Assembly (NCBI GenBank): GCA_937992195.1 | Contig: CALKKV010000012.1 | Span: 1 to 64,000 of the forward strand | DNA length: 64,000 bases | Source: an uncultured Gammaproteobacteria bacterium | GTDB taxonomy: Bacteria > Pseudomonadota > Gammaproteobacteria > Arenicellales > Poriferihabitantaceae | Reading direction: 5' to 3' | Part shown: piece by piece, positions 17,913 through 27,241 of the stretch | How the letters are laid out: every line of letters starts with the position of its first letter | Numbering within the stretch: position 1 is the first letter of the stretch | Notes under the pieces: model-generated | What the model was told of the DNA's origin: nothing | Seen by the model: the letters and a program-made list of their open reading frames with translations, nothing else | The model's database searches: none | Translations under genes and position numbers: made by a program

Positions 17913-18875
17913 TTATTTCGTCCAGGGCGTCCAAACATCAACGTTATCCGCCAGCCACTTTTTAGCTGCATCTTCGTGGGTCATACCCTCGACATCAACC
18001 AGTGCAGCCATAGAACCGATCTGAGGAGTGGTAAATAAAAGTTTTGAAAATGCGGTATATGCTTTTGGGTGAGTTTTTGGAAACTTGTAGTTAGCACCCT
18101 TTTTCAACCACCCTGGAGGAGATCCACAGCCTGTTGTTTCTAAAGATCCGCCGTCAATCATTCTGCAACCTTCGTAATATGGAGGGAATTCAATAAATGT
18201 AAATCCCGAGGCATCGGTAAAATTGGGAGACCAATTAAATATGATCGTTCCCCTGCCCTCTTTTTCTGCGGCTTTTAGCTCGGTCCAGAGTGCATCTGCA
18301 CCACCCGCAAATTTCACCGTCCAGTTTTCATCCAAACCCAAACCCTTCAATCGGTTTGGCATTACGTCCCCATGCCAGCTTTGCGGACCTTCAAGCCATC
18401 TTCCTTTGCCATCTGAATCCGCAGTTGCAAAAACTTCATGACAGTCTTTCAATGCCTCCCAGTTTGGCAGTCCAGGACATAGATCTTTCTCAATCACCCA
18501 GGTAGGGACGCCCATTTCTTCCAAGGTTGCTGCGGCGTGGGTACCTGCGTCGATTAAGCCGCCTTTTTGCATCGCATTGAAGTAGGCATTTTGCATTGTT
18601 GACTGCCACACCTCGTGAACAAGAGTAAGATCGCCGTTACGAACAGCTTCAAAACTTGACTGATTTTCCGTAGGGACATATTCAACATTGTTACCCATAC
18701 TTTCGAACATTCCTCCGATCACATGGGCCATGACAAGTTGACTGGACCAATTTTTTAATGGGATCTTTATTGGCGAAGTGCTGTCTGCAGCTTGGAGTGA
18801 CCCAGAAACAGTAAACAGAGTTGCTAGCAATACGGCCGATATAGATCCGGTAAAACGATTTTTATATAGTTTCAT
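17913..18875 (-). CDS. glycine betaine/choline-type ABC transporter substrate-binding protein (OpuAC domain), orphan
   Basis: From the ATG at 18875 the protein has 320 residues, with a GAGG ribosome binding site just upstream. An ATG at 18938 would add 21 residues with no signal value. A signal peptide covers about residues 1-30 (ends SLQAADS). The OpuAC fold shows conserved Trp residues in LKNWSSQLVMAHVIG, LVHEVWQST, QSWHGD and FNWSPN, of the kind that build an aromatic cage for quaternary amines. Two Cys pairs may form disulfides. No permease or ATPase gene is adjacent, so it must serve a transporter encoded elsewhere. The ligand is inferred as betaine, choline or a related amine. Confidence 0.85.
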   Translation of the reverse strand: MKLYKNRFTGSISAVLLATLFTVSGSLQAADSTSPIKIPLKNWSSQLVMAHVIGGMFESMGNNVEYVPTENQSSFEAVRNGDLTLVHEVWQSTMQNAYFNAMQKGGLIDAGTHAAATLEEMGVPTWVIEKDLCPGLPNWEALKDCHEVFATADSDGKGRWLEGPQSWHGDVMPNRLKGLGLDENWTVKFAGGADALWTELKAAEKEGRGTIIFNWSPNFTDASGFTFIEFPPYYEGCRMIDGGSLETTGCGSPPGWLKKGANYKFPKTHPKAYTAFSKLLFTTPQIGSMAALVDVEGMTHEDAAKKWLADNVDVWTPWTK

Positions 18876-19195
18876 ACCTTTTTCCTCAGTTGTCTGGGTA
18901 ATCAATTTACCCTTTTGTATAACAAAACAGCTTTCCATATTTATTGCATCAACGTATCCGTTACGACGATATGTTCTAGTTCATCACCACCCAGAATCAG
19001 GTAACTATGAAAACGAAAGTCGCCAAAGATGCACATCCCATGTTACACCATAGTCAATGCTTGAAAAGCACATAAAGTGGTATAAAGAAAAAACGAAACA
19101 GATCTATTGGTTCGGCTCAGCCACAATATATGCATCCCGACTGGTTTTAAAAGCGGGTTTGAGATTTTTCCGACATATGCAACTGGATAAGAAAC
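18876..19195. other. intergenic region without a recognised gene
   Basis: About 320 bases between the divergent binding-protein and methyltransferase genes. It should hold both promoters. Short frames in it overlap shadows of the neighbours and have no family features. Confidence 0.5.
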
Positions 19196-20026
19196 ATGAA
19201 TGGAGAACACTACCCGTTTCAGAGTACCCCAGACGAAAGACAAAGACTGGTGCGGCAAGCCGAACTCGTAGCCCCCTTAACCGAGCAGCTATTTGAGAAA
19301 GCTGGTATCACGTCTGGTTGGCGGGTGCTCGACATAGGCTCAGGATCAGGGGATGTAGCACTACTGGTGGCTCGATTGGTTGGACCAACGGGAACAGTTA
19401 TCGGGATTGATCGCGACCCGGATCAAATCAATTTTGCAAAGCAGCGGGCGATGGAACATGGCGTGTCGAACGTGCAGTTCATGTCGGAGGATTTTAGAAA
19501 TATAGAACTTCGCTCACCAGTAGACGCGATCGTTGGCAGACTTGTTTTGATGTATACAGCCGAACCACTTGAAGCATTGCGCAGTGTTTTGCGTAATCTT
19601 AAGCCAGGCGGAGTCATCGCTCTGCAGGAGTCCGTGGTTGACTACGACGGTCCACCATGCATTGAACCTCGCGATTGTCTTGCCGCCAAAGCCGTACAGT
19701 GGTTTCGCGCAGGCTTTAAGTATTCTGGTGTGCAACCGCGAATGGGAATGAGACTGTTCGGATTAATGCGAGAAGCGGGTTTAAATCCATCGACCGATAT
19801 CGTAACGCTAGCGCCGATACTGCAAGGCCCGGAAGGGCCACTCTTCAAACTAATTACTGCTGTAGTCGCTTCACAGTTACCGGCAATACTCTCTAGCGGT
19901 ATTGCAACTGAAGCCGAGATAGATATCGATACACTGGAGCAGAGAATGATCGAAGATGCCCCGCCCTGCGGCGTCGTCGGCTACTTCAACTCAGGCCATG
20001 TAGGAGTCTGGGCAAAGAACCCTTAA
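19196..20026 (+). CDS. class I SAM-dependent methyltransferase
   Basis: This 276-residue methyltransferase has motif I VLDIGSGSGDVALLVARLVG (about residues 44-63), an acidic ribose-binding segment (VIGIDRDPDQINFAKQ), motif II/III around FRNIELRSPVDAIVGRLVL, and a Pro-Gly turn (LKPGG). It belongs to the UbiE/Methyltransf_31-like group. Residues 200-276 form a family-specific C-terminal part. The target is unknown. The ATG at 19196 is the natural start because homology begins close to it (QSTPDERQRLVRQAELV). Confidence 0.85.
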   Translation: MNGEHYPFQSTPDERQRLVRQAELVAPLTEQLFEKAGITSGWRVLDIGSGSGDVALLVARLVGPTGTVIGIDRDPDQINFAKQRAMEHGVSNVQFMSEDFRNIELRSPVDAIVGRLVLMYTAEPLEALRSVLRNLKPGGVIALQESVVDYDGPPCIEPRDCLAAKAVQWFRAGFKYSGVQPRMGMRLFGLMREAGLNPSTDIVTLAPILQGPEGPLFKLITAVVASQLPAILSSGIATEAEIDIDTLEQRMIEDAPPCGVVGYFNSGHVGVWAKNP

Positions 20027-20171
20027 CGTTCGATATCGGCGCCGGTGTTTTTACAACTGTAAGGATGGAACGGAGAGAGCAATAGTAGTTATTCGCTTGG
20101 TAATACCTTGCGTCATTGAAGGAATCAGATCTACTTAACTGAAAAAAATAGCCCAGACTCTTGTATTTGCT

Positions 20172-21446
20172 TTATCGCAATCCTTGCCGGCGATCCAGCC
20201 ATTCGCCATAGAGAATGCGGCCGGTTACTCCTAGTCTGTAAAACGCATAAAACTTATTTTTCTCGAGAGATTCGACTGGCAATAACGTAGATTTTCCAGC
20301 TAATGCTCGGGTCAACTGTCGCCCCATCGCGGTAGCCATTGTAATTCCCCGACCGTTATATCCCAGGCCTGCGTAAGCATTTTCTCCCAGCCGCAACAAG
20401 AGTGGTTTTTGGTGCAGCGTGACGCCAACGTATCCCGCCCAATTAAACGTCCAACGCGCAATTTCTAACTGAGGAAATAATTTGATCGCAGCGCGATGTA
20501 GATGCCTTGGGTCCATTGACCCAACTCCTCCAGATCGTGTGCCCCGCCCTCCCATTATAAATCGATTTTGTTCGTCCAGACGATAATAGAAGGGCAGACC
20601 AGCATACTCTGCAACCGACTGTTTCGCGGGCAAAATACTACTGAAAGCATCATCAGCGAGTGGCTCGGTTGCCGAAATCATGCTGGCAACTGGATAGAGA
20701 TTTTGCCGTAGCCCTGGCCACAACCTTCCCGTATAGCCATTGGTTGCAATAACAAGACTGTTGCACGAAATTAATCCAAATTCAGTCTTAACCAACCACC
20801 CGTTTCCTCTGGCTGTGACAGTTTGCGCTCTGGTATCACCGTATATGTCTACTGACTGACTTTGACAGGCGCTGACCAAACCACGGGTAAACGCAAGTGG
20901 TTGAAGGCTACCTCCCTCCTCTAATAAAAGACTGTTGTCGTATACCTTGGTACCGATGGCCTCAGTCGTTTCCGATTTTCCCAGTAGCTGAACTCTTGCG
21001 CCATAATCCTTCCAATAGCTTGCCCACTCCTGCAAATATCGACGCGAGTCAGTTCCCCTACCCGGGATCAACGCACCGCTTCTCAACCCCTGACAATCAA
21101 TATTATGCTGTTCAATCAGGCTGAATACGTTTTGAGCTGATGTGTTCAGCAATTTTATAAAGTCATCAAATTCATTTTGAGAATACTGCGACTTTAAATG
21201 CGAGAGAGAAGATTTCCACTGTGGGTTGATCTGCCCTCCATTCCTGCCAGAACATCCCCAACCTGGCTGCGCTTGATCTATTATTACGATGCTTGAAAAC
21301 ATCGACCCACCATGTAACGCCGTAGACAGTCCCGTATATCCTCCTCCGATAATAAGCAAATCCGTATGAATATCTTCTTTTAACGAAGGCAGACGATCCA
21401 CTGATGGTGTTGTCGAACCCCATAGACTATCGGGCCATGGATACAT
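20172..21446 (-). CDS. FAD-dependent amine oxidoreductase (DAO family, PuuB-like)
   Basis: From the ATG at 21446 the protein has 424 residues and starts MYPWPDSLWGST, as family members do. The frame extends upstream to a TTG at 21482, which I reject. The FAD-binding motif LLIIGGGYTGLSTALHG follows at about residues 31-47, with GWGCSGRNGGQINP typical of gamma-glutamylputrescine oxidase and glycine or sarcosine oxidase relatives. The C-terminal GYNGRGITMATAMGR closes the FAD site. The enzyme oxidises a C-N bond with oxygen, in the cytoplasm. It stands alone, so the amine substrate is not known. Confidence 0.85.
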   Translation of the reverse strand: MYPWPDSLWGSTTPSVDRLPSLKEDIHTDLLIIGGGYTGLSTALHGGSMFSSIVIIDQAQPGWGCSGRNGGQINPQWKSSLSHLKSQYSQNEFDDFIKLLNTSAQNVFSLIEQHNIDCQGLRSGALIPGRGTDSRRYLQEWASYWKDYGARVQLLGKSETTEAIGTKVYDNSLLLEEGGSLQPLAFTRGLVSACQSQSVDIYGDTRAQTVTARGNGWLVKTEFGLISCNSLVIATNGYTGRLWPGLRQNLYPVASMISATEPLADDAFSSILPAKQSVAEYAGLPFYYRLDEQNRFIMGGRGTRSGGVGSMDPRHLHRAAIKLFPQLEIARWTFNWAGYVGVTLHQKPLLLRLGENAYAGLGYNGRGITMATAMGRQLTRALAGKSTLLPVESLEKNKFYAFYRLGVTGRILYGEWLDRRQGLR

Positions 21447-21755
21447 TTGTTTTGATTTTATTGATAAATAATTCAGTCTCAATACTAAATGATAGGGTCA
21501 AAGCTATCGACACCAATTAATGCCTGGAGTGGCTTCTAAAAGTTAGAGTCATCGTGAACCGAAGGTTTTTCCTCTCGTGAATTCATAATCCTTTTAGCAG
21601 ATTTTAAGAACTATTTAGTAATACTCAACCACGTAAATTTGTTCCAACAAGTTTTTCAACCATAATGAATATTCAATTCCGAAAATAGCCAGCTGCGTTC
21701 AGCAATTCATCATAACATGTGATTCCCTTATCAAAATCTGGTTAGGATGAATTCT
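21447..21755. other. intergenic region without a recognised gene
   Basis: About 310 bases between the divergent FAD oxidoreductase and GST genes. It is A/T rich and should hold both promoters. I see no gene or clear repeat. Confidence 0.5.
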
Positions 21756-22394
21756 ATGATCACACTTTACGATTATTTGCCGTCGCAAAATGCGTATAAA
21801 ATTCGCTTGCTGCTCAATCACTTGAAACAGCCTTACAAAACACAATACATCAGTATTTTCGAAAAAGAAGGCCAAACCAAAGAGTATCTTTCAATAAGCC
21901 CAACAGGAACTGTTCCGGCGATAAAAACTAAAAAAGGAGAATTTCTAGCGGAATCGAACGCGATACTTATTTATCTCGCCGAAGGTACTGATTATCTCCC
22001 ACGCGATCGTTTACTCCGTGCACGAGTGTATCAATGGCTATTTTATGAAGCAGAAGTTATCCAAGCTGGAATTGCTACGCTACGACATTGGATTCAAACA
22101 GATAAAGCTAAAAACAGATCTGAAGAGACTCTAAAAGCCAAGCACGATCTATGCATAAAAACCTTAGACACGGTGGATAACAGCCTCAAAGGAAGTTTAT
22201 TCATCTGCGGCGATCAATATACCATTGCTGATATTTCGATGTTTGCATACACCCATCTTGCAGAAGAGGCAAACTTGTCACTTCAGAACTACCGAAACAT
22301 TGTTTCCTGGATCGATCGGATTAGATCTCAAGAGGGGTTCTTGTCAGAGGTACATCCTTATTCCATGGATCCGTTTTCAACCAGAGAGTTATGA
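21756..22394 (+). CDS. glutathione S-transferase family protein
   Basis: A 212-residue GST from the ATG at 21756, which has AGGA 8 bases upstream. An ATG at 21747 adds three residues and has no properly spaced site. The thioredoxin-like N-terminal domain (residues 1-75) contains TVPAIK with the cis-Pro and ESNAILIYLAE, which binds glutathione. The all-helical C-terminal domain has the N-capping motif TIADISMFAY. Such proteins conjugate or remove glutathione on small electrophiles. The substrate is not known. Confidence 0.88.
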   Translation: MITLYDYLPSQNAYKIRLLLNHLKQPYKTQYISIFEKEGQTKEYLSISPTGTVPAIKTKKGEFLAESNAILIYLAEGTDYLPRDRLLRARVYQWLFYEAEVIQAGIATLRHWIQTDKAKNRSEETLKAKHDLCIKTLDTVDNSLKGSLFICGDQYTIADISMFAYTHLAEEANLSLQNYRNIVSWIDRIRSQEGFLSEVHPYSMDPFSTREL

Positions 22395-22461
22395 ATCAAT
22401 ACCAGGTATTCTTCTGCGTCGTCTATCAGGAGCATGATAAAAATGAAGGCTCCTGACCGTT

Positions 22462-23220
22462 CTATCTCCCGGTAGCGCGATGACTTTCGGCTCGATTAGA
22501 CATCGCTTCGATCAGAGATGATTTTGCAACGCAATTTTCGTCAAAGTTATCGGGACTCAACCAAGCACCAATAATTGATCTCACCTCTGGCCACTCGTCA
22601 TCCAGAATGGAATACCAGGCAGTGTCTCGGTTCTTCCCTTTGAAAATCAAGTGATTGTAGAAGATTCCTTCAAAGCGAAAACCCAACCGCCTTGCCGCAT
22701 TTCTCGACCTTTCATTGAGTGCATTGCAGCGCCACTGCATTCGCCGATACCCTAAATCATCCATCGCCGCGCAAAGCATTAAGAACAATGCTTCTGTGCC
22801 TCCCGCAGTTTTCTGTAGCGTTGGTCCCAGCCAAATATGTCCAATTTCAATCACACCATTTTGTGCATTGATATCCAAAAAACTTGCCTGGCCGCAAGCC
22901 TTACCAGTTTCATTTGATCTTATGGTATAAAAAATAGGATCGAAGCTGGATGACTGAGAGCGCAGCGTTGATTTAAAACTATCTAAATCAGGCCAAGGAC
23001 CATACGTCAGGTAATCCCATATTCGTAATGCTTCCTCTGTGGAATGTCCTGCTTCATAAAGCTCAGCGGCATGATCGTCTGCATTTTGCGGCTCCAAACA
23101 GACGAACCTGCCCTTCATGGGTGTACGGCCAGGTATCAATGCAGGTGGCAGCGTGGGAACTATTGCTTCGGATAGTGGCCTGAGGAAAATGCTTTCTAGT
23201 TCTGACACGGGAATTTTCAT
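22462..23220 (-). CDS. GNAT family N-acetyltransferase (RimJ/Acetyltransf_3 type)
   Basis: The 252-residue protein has the RimJ/RimL-type GNAT fold. Visible parts are GRFVCLEPQNADDHAAELYEAG at the start of the domain, the strand 4 to acetyl-CoA loop region IEIGHIWLGPTLQKTAGGTEA, and RMQWRCNALNERSRNAARRL with the usual Asn. This family acetylates protein N-termini or small amines. The first 35 residues and the last 40 lie outside the core domain. It lies 45 bases downstream of the SDR gene at 23266-24042 on the same strand, so the two may be cotranscribed. Confidence 0.85.
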   Translation of the reverse strand: MKIPVSELESIFLRPLSEAIVPTLPPALIPGRTPMKGRFVCLEPQNADDHAAELYEAGHSTEEALRIWDYLTYGPWPDLDSFKSTLRSQSSSFDPIFYTIRSNETGKACGQASFLDINAQNGVIEIGHIWLGPTLQKTAGGTEALFLMLCAAMDDLGYRRMQWRCNALNERSRNAARRLGFRFEGIFYNHLIFKGKNRDTAWYSILDDEWPEVRSIIGAWLSPDNFDENCVAKSSLIEAMSNRAESHRATGR

Positions 23221-23265
23221 TTTTAATAAGTAATAGTATTGAAAGCTGTCGTAACTTTGGAGCTC

Positions 23266-24042
23266 TCAAGTTCTTAGGTTATTAAAACCACCGTCGATCA
23301 AATAGTCAGCTCCAGTAATAAACGCAGCCTCGTCTGAAGCCAAATACAATGCCAGCGACGCTATTTCATCAGGCTGCCCCATTCTGCCGATAGGCTGGGT
23401 CTTCGATAACTTTTCAAACATTTCTTTCTCCTGACCAGGATAGGTATTTGCCAGATAACCATCGACGAATGGTGTATGCACTCTTGCAGGAGAAATACAG
23501 TTACAACGAATATTATCGCCAAGATAATCTACCGCTACAGATTTAGTCATCATAGCAACAGCTCCTTTACTTGTGCTGTAAGCAAAGCGGTCCGGAATAC
23601 CAACGGTAGATGCGATTGACGCCATATTAATGATCGCCCCGCCCCCGCTGTTTAAGAACAGCTTTACGCCACTGTGTAAACAGTTATAGACGCCTTTAAT
23701 ATTTACATTGTAAATTCTATCAAGATCCTCTGGCTCGGTTTCATGGACTTTACCAATATGCGCAATGCCAGCGTTATTAACCAACGTCGTTACGCCAGAA
23801 AAAGTCTTTTCGACTTCGGCAAAGATATCTTTGACAGAATTACTATCAGCAACATCACATAGAAACGCGCTCGCTTTACCGCCAGCGGCTTCGATCTCAG
23901 ACGCAACTTTTGTTGCATTTTCCAAATTCAGGTCAAGAACGGCCACGGAAGCGCCTTCCTCTGCAAACCTTAAAGATATGGCTTCACCAATACCGGAGCC
24001 ACCTCCGGTCACAATCACAGATTTTCCGCTTAGACGGTTCAT
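23266..24042 (-). CDS. SDR family NAD(P)-dependent oxidoreductase
   Basis: From the ATG at 24042, which has AGGAG 7 bases upstream, the protein has 258 residues. The frame extends to 24108, but that part has no homology. It is a classical SDR: TGGGSGIG at about residues 12-19, an acidic residue after strand 2 (LDLN) suggesting NAD preference, NNAG, a catalytic Ser in NMASIAS and YSTSK with Tyr and Lys. The C-terminal ITGADYLIDGGF is typical. It resembles sugar-acid or 3-oxoacyl reductases such as 2-keto-3-deoxy-L-fuconate dehydrogenase, but the substrate is not known. Confidence 0.87.
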   Translation of the reverse strand: MNRLSGKSVIVTGGGSGIGEAISLRFAEEGASVAVLDLNLENATKVASEIEAAGGKASAFLCDVADSNSVKDIFAEVEKTFSGVTTLVNNAGIAHIGKVHETEPEDLDRIYNVNIKGVYNCLHSGVKLFLNSGGGAIINMASIASTVGIPDRFAYSTSKGAVAMMTKSVAVDYLGDNIRCNCISPARVHTPFVDGYLANTYPGQEKEMFEKLSKTQPIGRMGQPDEIASLALYLASDEAAFITGADYLIDGGFNNLRT

Positions 24043-24433
24043 AAAAATTCTCCTTAGGATATTTATAAGTGAATATCTAGATACTAGCGCGTCTTGCACT
24101 GATATCACTAGATTTTATCTTACTTGAAGTTTCAGTCGCTATTTATTATCGATACTGGAAAAGATATTTCGAACAATGTCTCTAGTCAGAATGGATCGGA
24201 ACGCGGCGGCGGTGGAGGTGGGTGGGCAAAGACAGTTTTATCGAGACTCTAACGTAGTTTCGTAAACCGGTTTTATGGTGAATATCTTTATCTCAATATG
24301 TGTTTCGATTAACCTTCTCTTCTTTCTGACTGCCCTTGCTCTACAAATCGATTTTGGTTGAGCAGATCACTGAATATTTCGGTAATATCCAGCAAGCTAT
24401 TTTTCAATATACGCAAAACTAGAATTCCTTTAG
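24043..24433. other. intergenic region without a recognised gene
   Basis: About 390 bases between divergent SDR and PhyH genes. A short purine-rich, G-rich stretch lies at 24201-24233 (GGCGGCGGTGGAGGTGGGTG). I see no gene, terminator or repeat that I can defend. It should hold both promoters. Confidence 0.5.
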
Positions 24434-25294
24434 ATGCAACTCGAATTATCTCCTGCTCAAACAACCAGTTTTCACGACAATGGCTTTGTCGTTGTCGACC
24501 AATTGATCGAAGCTGCACAATTGCCTGTCCTTCGAAACGCTTTTGACGATTTATTTAATGGTGTCTTTGAAACGGGAGTACGTCCCGATGAAGTGAACTG
24601 GCAACGGGGAGAAAGCGACCCCAGCCTGTCGCGACAAATTTGCAATGGCTGGAAAGCCAATCGTAATATTGCCCGAGTCGTGCTCGATCAGAATATTGGC
24701 AAAACTATCGCAGCCCTGGCCGGTTGGACGGGCGCGCGAATTATGATCGACAATGTAATTTGGAAAGCGCCTGCAACCAAATCGCTGGGCTTCCATCAGG
24801 ATAATGCGTATCTGTCCTGGTTTGATCCTGGAGAAATTCTAACCTGCTGGATAGCGCTTGATGATACCACTGCAGAAGGTGGAACAATTGAGTTTGCGCG
24901 AGCTTCTCATCGATGGCAATTGGGAACACCAGAAGGAGAATTTCATGCCCCTGATGACTACCGGAAGCCCGTAAACAATGCCGCACATAAAGCTGGGGTC
25001 AAACCAGATATCTACCATGTAGAAGTCAAAGCCGGGGGCGGCTCATTCCATCACGGGAAAACCTGGCACGGCTCTGGAGCAAACCCAACAGCCAATCCAC
25101 GACGCTCGCTGGTGTTACATGCCATGCCAAGTGAAGTGCAATACCTCCCGGAAAATTTTGACCAAGGAATCGGTCCGATTTACAGCCGTTACAAGCGATT
25201 AAACGACAATGTACTCGACGAAAACTATTTCCCTATTCTGTGGCGCGAAGATGGTTATCGTACACCGCAAATCGATGACTATTTAAATAGCTAG
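24434..25294 (+). CDS. phytanoyl-CoA dioxygenase family protein
   Basis: The 286-residue protein is a PhyH-type Fe(II)/2-oxoglutarate oxygenase, distinct from the PhnY-like protein at 7969. The iron ligands are His121 and Asp123 (GFHQDNAYLSWF) and His212 (TWHGSGANP), with an Arg for 2-oxoglutarate in PRRSLVLHAMP. The segment HHGKTWHGSG and the C-terminal ENYFPILWREDGYR are shared with a common bacterial PhyH group of unknown substrate. No partner gene is adjacent. The gene to its left is a divergent SDR, so a joint oxidation pathway is possible but unproven. Confidence 0.85.
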   Translation: MQLELSPAQTTSFHDNGFVVVDQLIEAAQLPVLRNAFDDLFNGVFETGVRPDEVNWQRGESDPSLSRQICNGWKANRNIARVVLDQNIGKTIAALAGWTGARIMIDNVIWKAPATKSLGFHQDNAYLSWFDPGEILTCWIALDDTTAEGGTIEFARASHRWQLGTPEGEFHAPDDYRKPVNNAAHKAGVKPDIYHVEVKAGGGSFHHGKTWHGSGANPTANPRRSLVLHAMPSEVQYLPENFDQGIGPIYSRYKRLNDNVLDENYFPILWREDGYRTPQIDDYLNS

Positions 25295-25489
25295 CCAACA
25301 GTCGTAAAAGACAGCATCGACGCTGGCGTTCTCAGGCGAATTTGTGCAGATCTGGATGCACGTCCATTGTTCTGGACAGAGTCAGATTGGACATATTGAA
25401 CTAGCAGTGATAGAAATCCAACAATGCTGGATAAGTATGACTAACGCTGTTTTCAGCTGACAAAGTTCGACCACAGACATTTCTGACCG

Positions 25490-26419
25490 CTATTTTTCGG
25501 CCAATCTCTGCGTTTGTTCCATCGTAAGAATGACACTCAATATGGTCTTGTTAACCGGTGTCGGTATATTGTGTTTTTTTCCCAACTCAATAACCACAGG
25601 AGCGAACATCTCAACTTCGGTTTTACGGCCGGCTTCAATGTCCTGCAACATAGAAGTTTTACCATCTTCAGCGATGATATCTAAGGTTTTGTAGAAACTC
25701 ATGGCGTCTTCATCCTTCAGATCGACACCCTCCGCTTGCGCGACAGCAATCACTTCACGCATTAGGCTTTCCTTAAGCCACCGAAGTTCCGGTTCCGATT
25801 TATATCGTCCAAAGGTTGTACCGCACACAGCTGAGGATTGATTCATACCTACATTCACCATGAATTTCCACCAGATCATACGTCGCATATTTTCAGGAGT
25901 TTGAAAACTAATGCCGACTTTCTCTAGAACCTCCTGTACCGCAAGTACGTTTGGGCTTAGCACCAGGTTACTCGCCTCACCAAAGATTAACAGCGGCGGC
26001 CTTGAGTGAAAAATCTGATTACCCTCTCGGCGTGCATCCAGATTCATCGCGATAGAAAGCAGAACGTTCTCCTTTCCGTACATTTCACCAATCGTGTTCT
26101 CACTTGTAAGTCCATTTAAAAGGGAAATATAAATAGTACCTGGGCCGACGAAATTCGCCAGATCGGGTAGCGCAGAAGCCAGCTGATGATACTTCGTGGC
26201 AACAATGATGAGATCAGCGGTGAAGTCGATATCGGATTTGGCAGCGTCTAGAACCGGTACGCGATATTGCGTTTTATTAATATAAAAACCATCACGCTGG
26301 AGTCTTTCAAAGCGCTCTCCTTTTGCGATAAGTCTTGTCGCAATACCTGCCTGGTGAAAAATATTGGCATAGACAGCACCCAGGCTGCCTGCACCCAAAA
26401 TCGCGACACGTTCAATCAT
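25490..26419 (-). CDS. ketopantoate reductase-like oxidoreductase (ApbA/PanE family)
   Basis: The 309-residue protein has an N-terminal Rossmann domain (ILGAGSLGAVYANIF, residues 7-21) and the helical ApbA C-terminal domain, with the catalytic-type Lys in WWKFMVNVGMNQSSAVCG. The family reduces 2-ketopantoate with NADPH in pantothenate synthesis, but many paralogues act on other 2-keto acids. The spacing of KYHQLASALPDL and LLNGLTSENTIGEM fits the family. It is a single gene with no pantothenate gene nearby, so the call stays at family level. Confidence 0.83.
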   Translation of the reverse strand: MIERVAILGAGSLGAVYANIFHQAGIATRLIAKGERFERLQRDGFYINKTQYRVPVLDAAKSDIDFTADLIIVATKYHQLASALPDLANFVGPGTIYISLLNGLTSENTIGEMYGKENVLLSIAMNLDARREGNQIFHSRPPLLIFGEASNLVLSPNVLAVQEVLEKVGISFQTPENMRRMIWWKFMVNVGMNQSSAVCGTTFGRYKSEPELRWLKESLMREVIAVAQAEGVDLKDEDAMSFYKTLDIIAEDGKTSMLQDIEAGRKTEVEMFAPVVIELGKKHNIPTPVNKTILSVILTMEQTQRLAEK

Positions 26420-26596
26420 TTATTTCGCTGCCATTTCAGGAGAAGTAAACAGAGACAAAGCGCAGTGAGTGACAGACCGCCTTCTCGAATGTCCGCTGAA
26501 ATACTCACCGAGCGTCATTTCCACCCAAGAAAGCGACAGGGCGGAATAGTTGCTGCTTGAACGTCAAGAATCCTACTCACAGAGCTTCTTGAATCT

Positions 26597-27016
26597 CTAA
26601 ACATTGAAATCGATCATTCTTTGATGGTCAACAAGAATTAAGGCAACACCCTTTCCTTTATACTTTTTAAAATCACGCCTGCCTTTCTCACTATTCTCCA
26701 TATCGTATTCACGATACGCTATGTCGTTGTCCTCAAAATAGCGTTTGGCCTCCTTACAAACCCCGCACCAGGTTGCAGAATACATCACAACTTTCTTACT
26801 TTGTGATTTGCTGTATTTTCCAGCTGTATACGAATTGATATTAACTTCGAGTTGTTCGGCCGTTGAGTCTGTGGGAGATTGATCTGAAAAATGCGTTTTC
26901 CCTGAGTCGTCAGTCCACTTATAGATCTCTGAATGCGCTTCTGACGCCATCAAGATCAAGAAGCCACCAAAAAGCGTGATTAGTACAATCCGAATTTGCT
27001 CCACCTTTTCTTGCAT
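26597..27016 (-). CDS. DUF4124-glutaredoxin fusion, C-terminal end cut by a TAG codon
   Basis: The 139-residue exported protein has a membrane or signal segment at residues 8-28, a DUF4124 domain (IYKWTDDSGKTHFSDQSP), and a glutaredoxin domain with the CxxC active site at Cys84 and Cys87 (SATWCGVC). Relatives end with a further short helix. Here, after IDFNV, a TAG stop at 26597 is followed in frame by RFKKLCE and then TAG at 26573. This fits a family tail of the form NVERFKKL in which a GAG codon became TAG. The thioredoxin fold core is present, so the protein may still work. It is probably a periplasmic or envelope redox protein. Confidence 0.8.
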   Translation of the reverse strand: MQEKVEQIRIVLITLFGGFLILMASEAHSEIYKWTDDSGKTHFSDQSPTDSTAEQLEVNINSYTAGKYSKSQSKKVVMYSATWCGVCKEAKRYFEDNDIAYREYDMENSEKGRRDFKKYKGKGVALILVDHQRMIDFNV

Positions 27017-27241
27017 TGAAATATTCCTAATTATTCATTTACCCGAACTTTCCAATTGAGTTCCAACAGCGAGTTCGTACCAAAGAATCCTACTGAAAGC
27101 AGAAACACCACGCGTTAGTTGTCGACGTTTACTATTTGGTTTTTTTAAAAGCAATAGTTTGGTACAAGGTTATCTATAACGTCGGGTTTAGCAATTTTAC
27201 AGAACGCTTCACAGAAACTCCATTAGCTCATATCTGATTTA

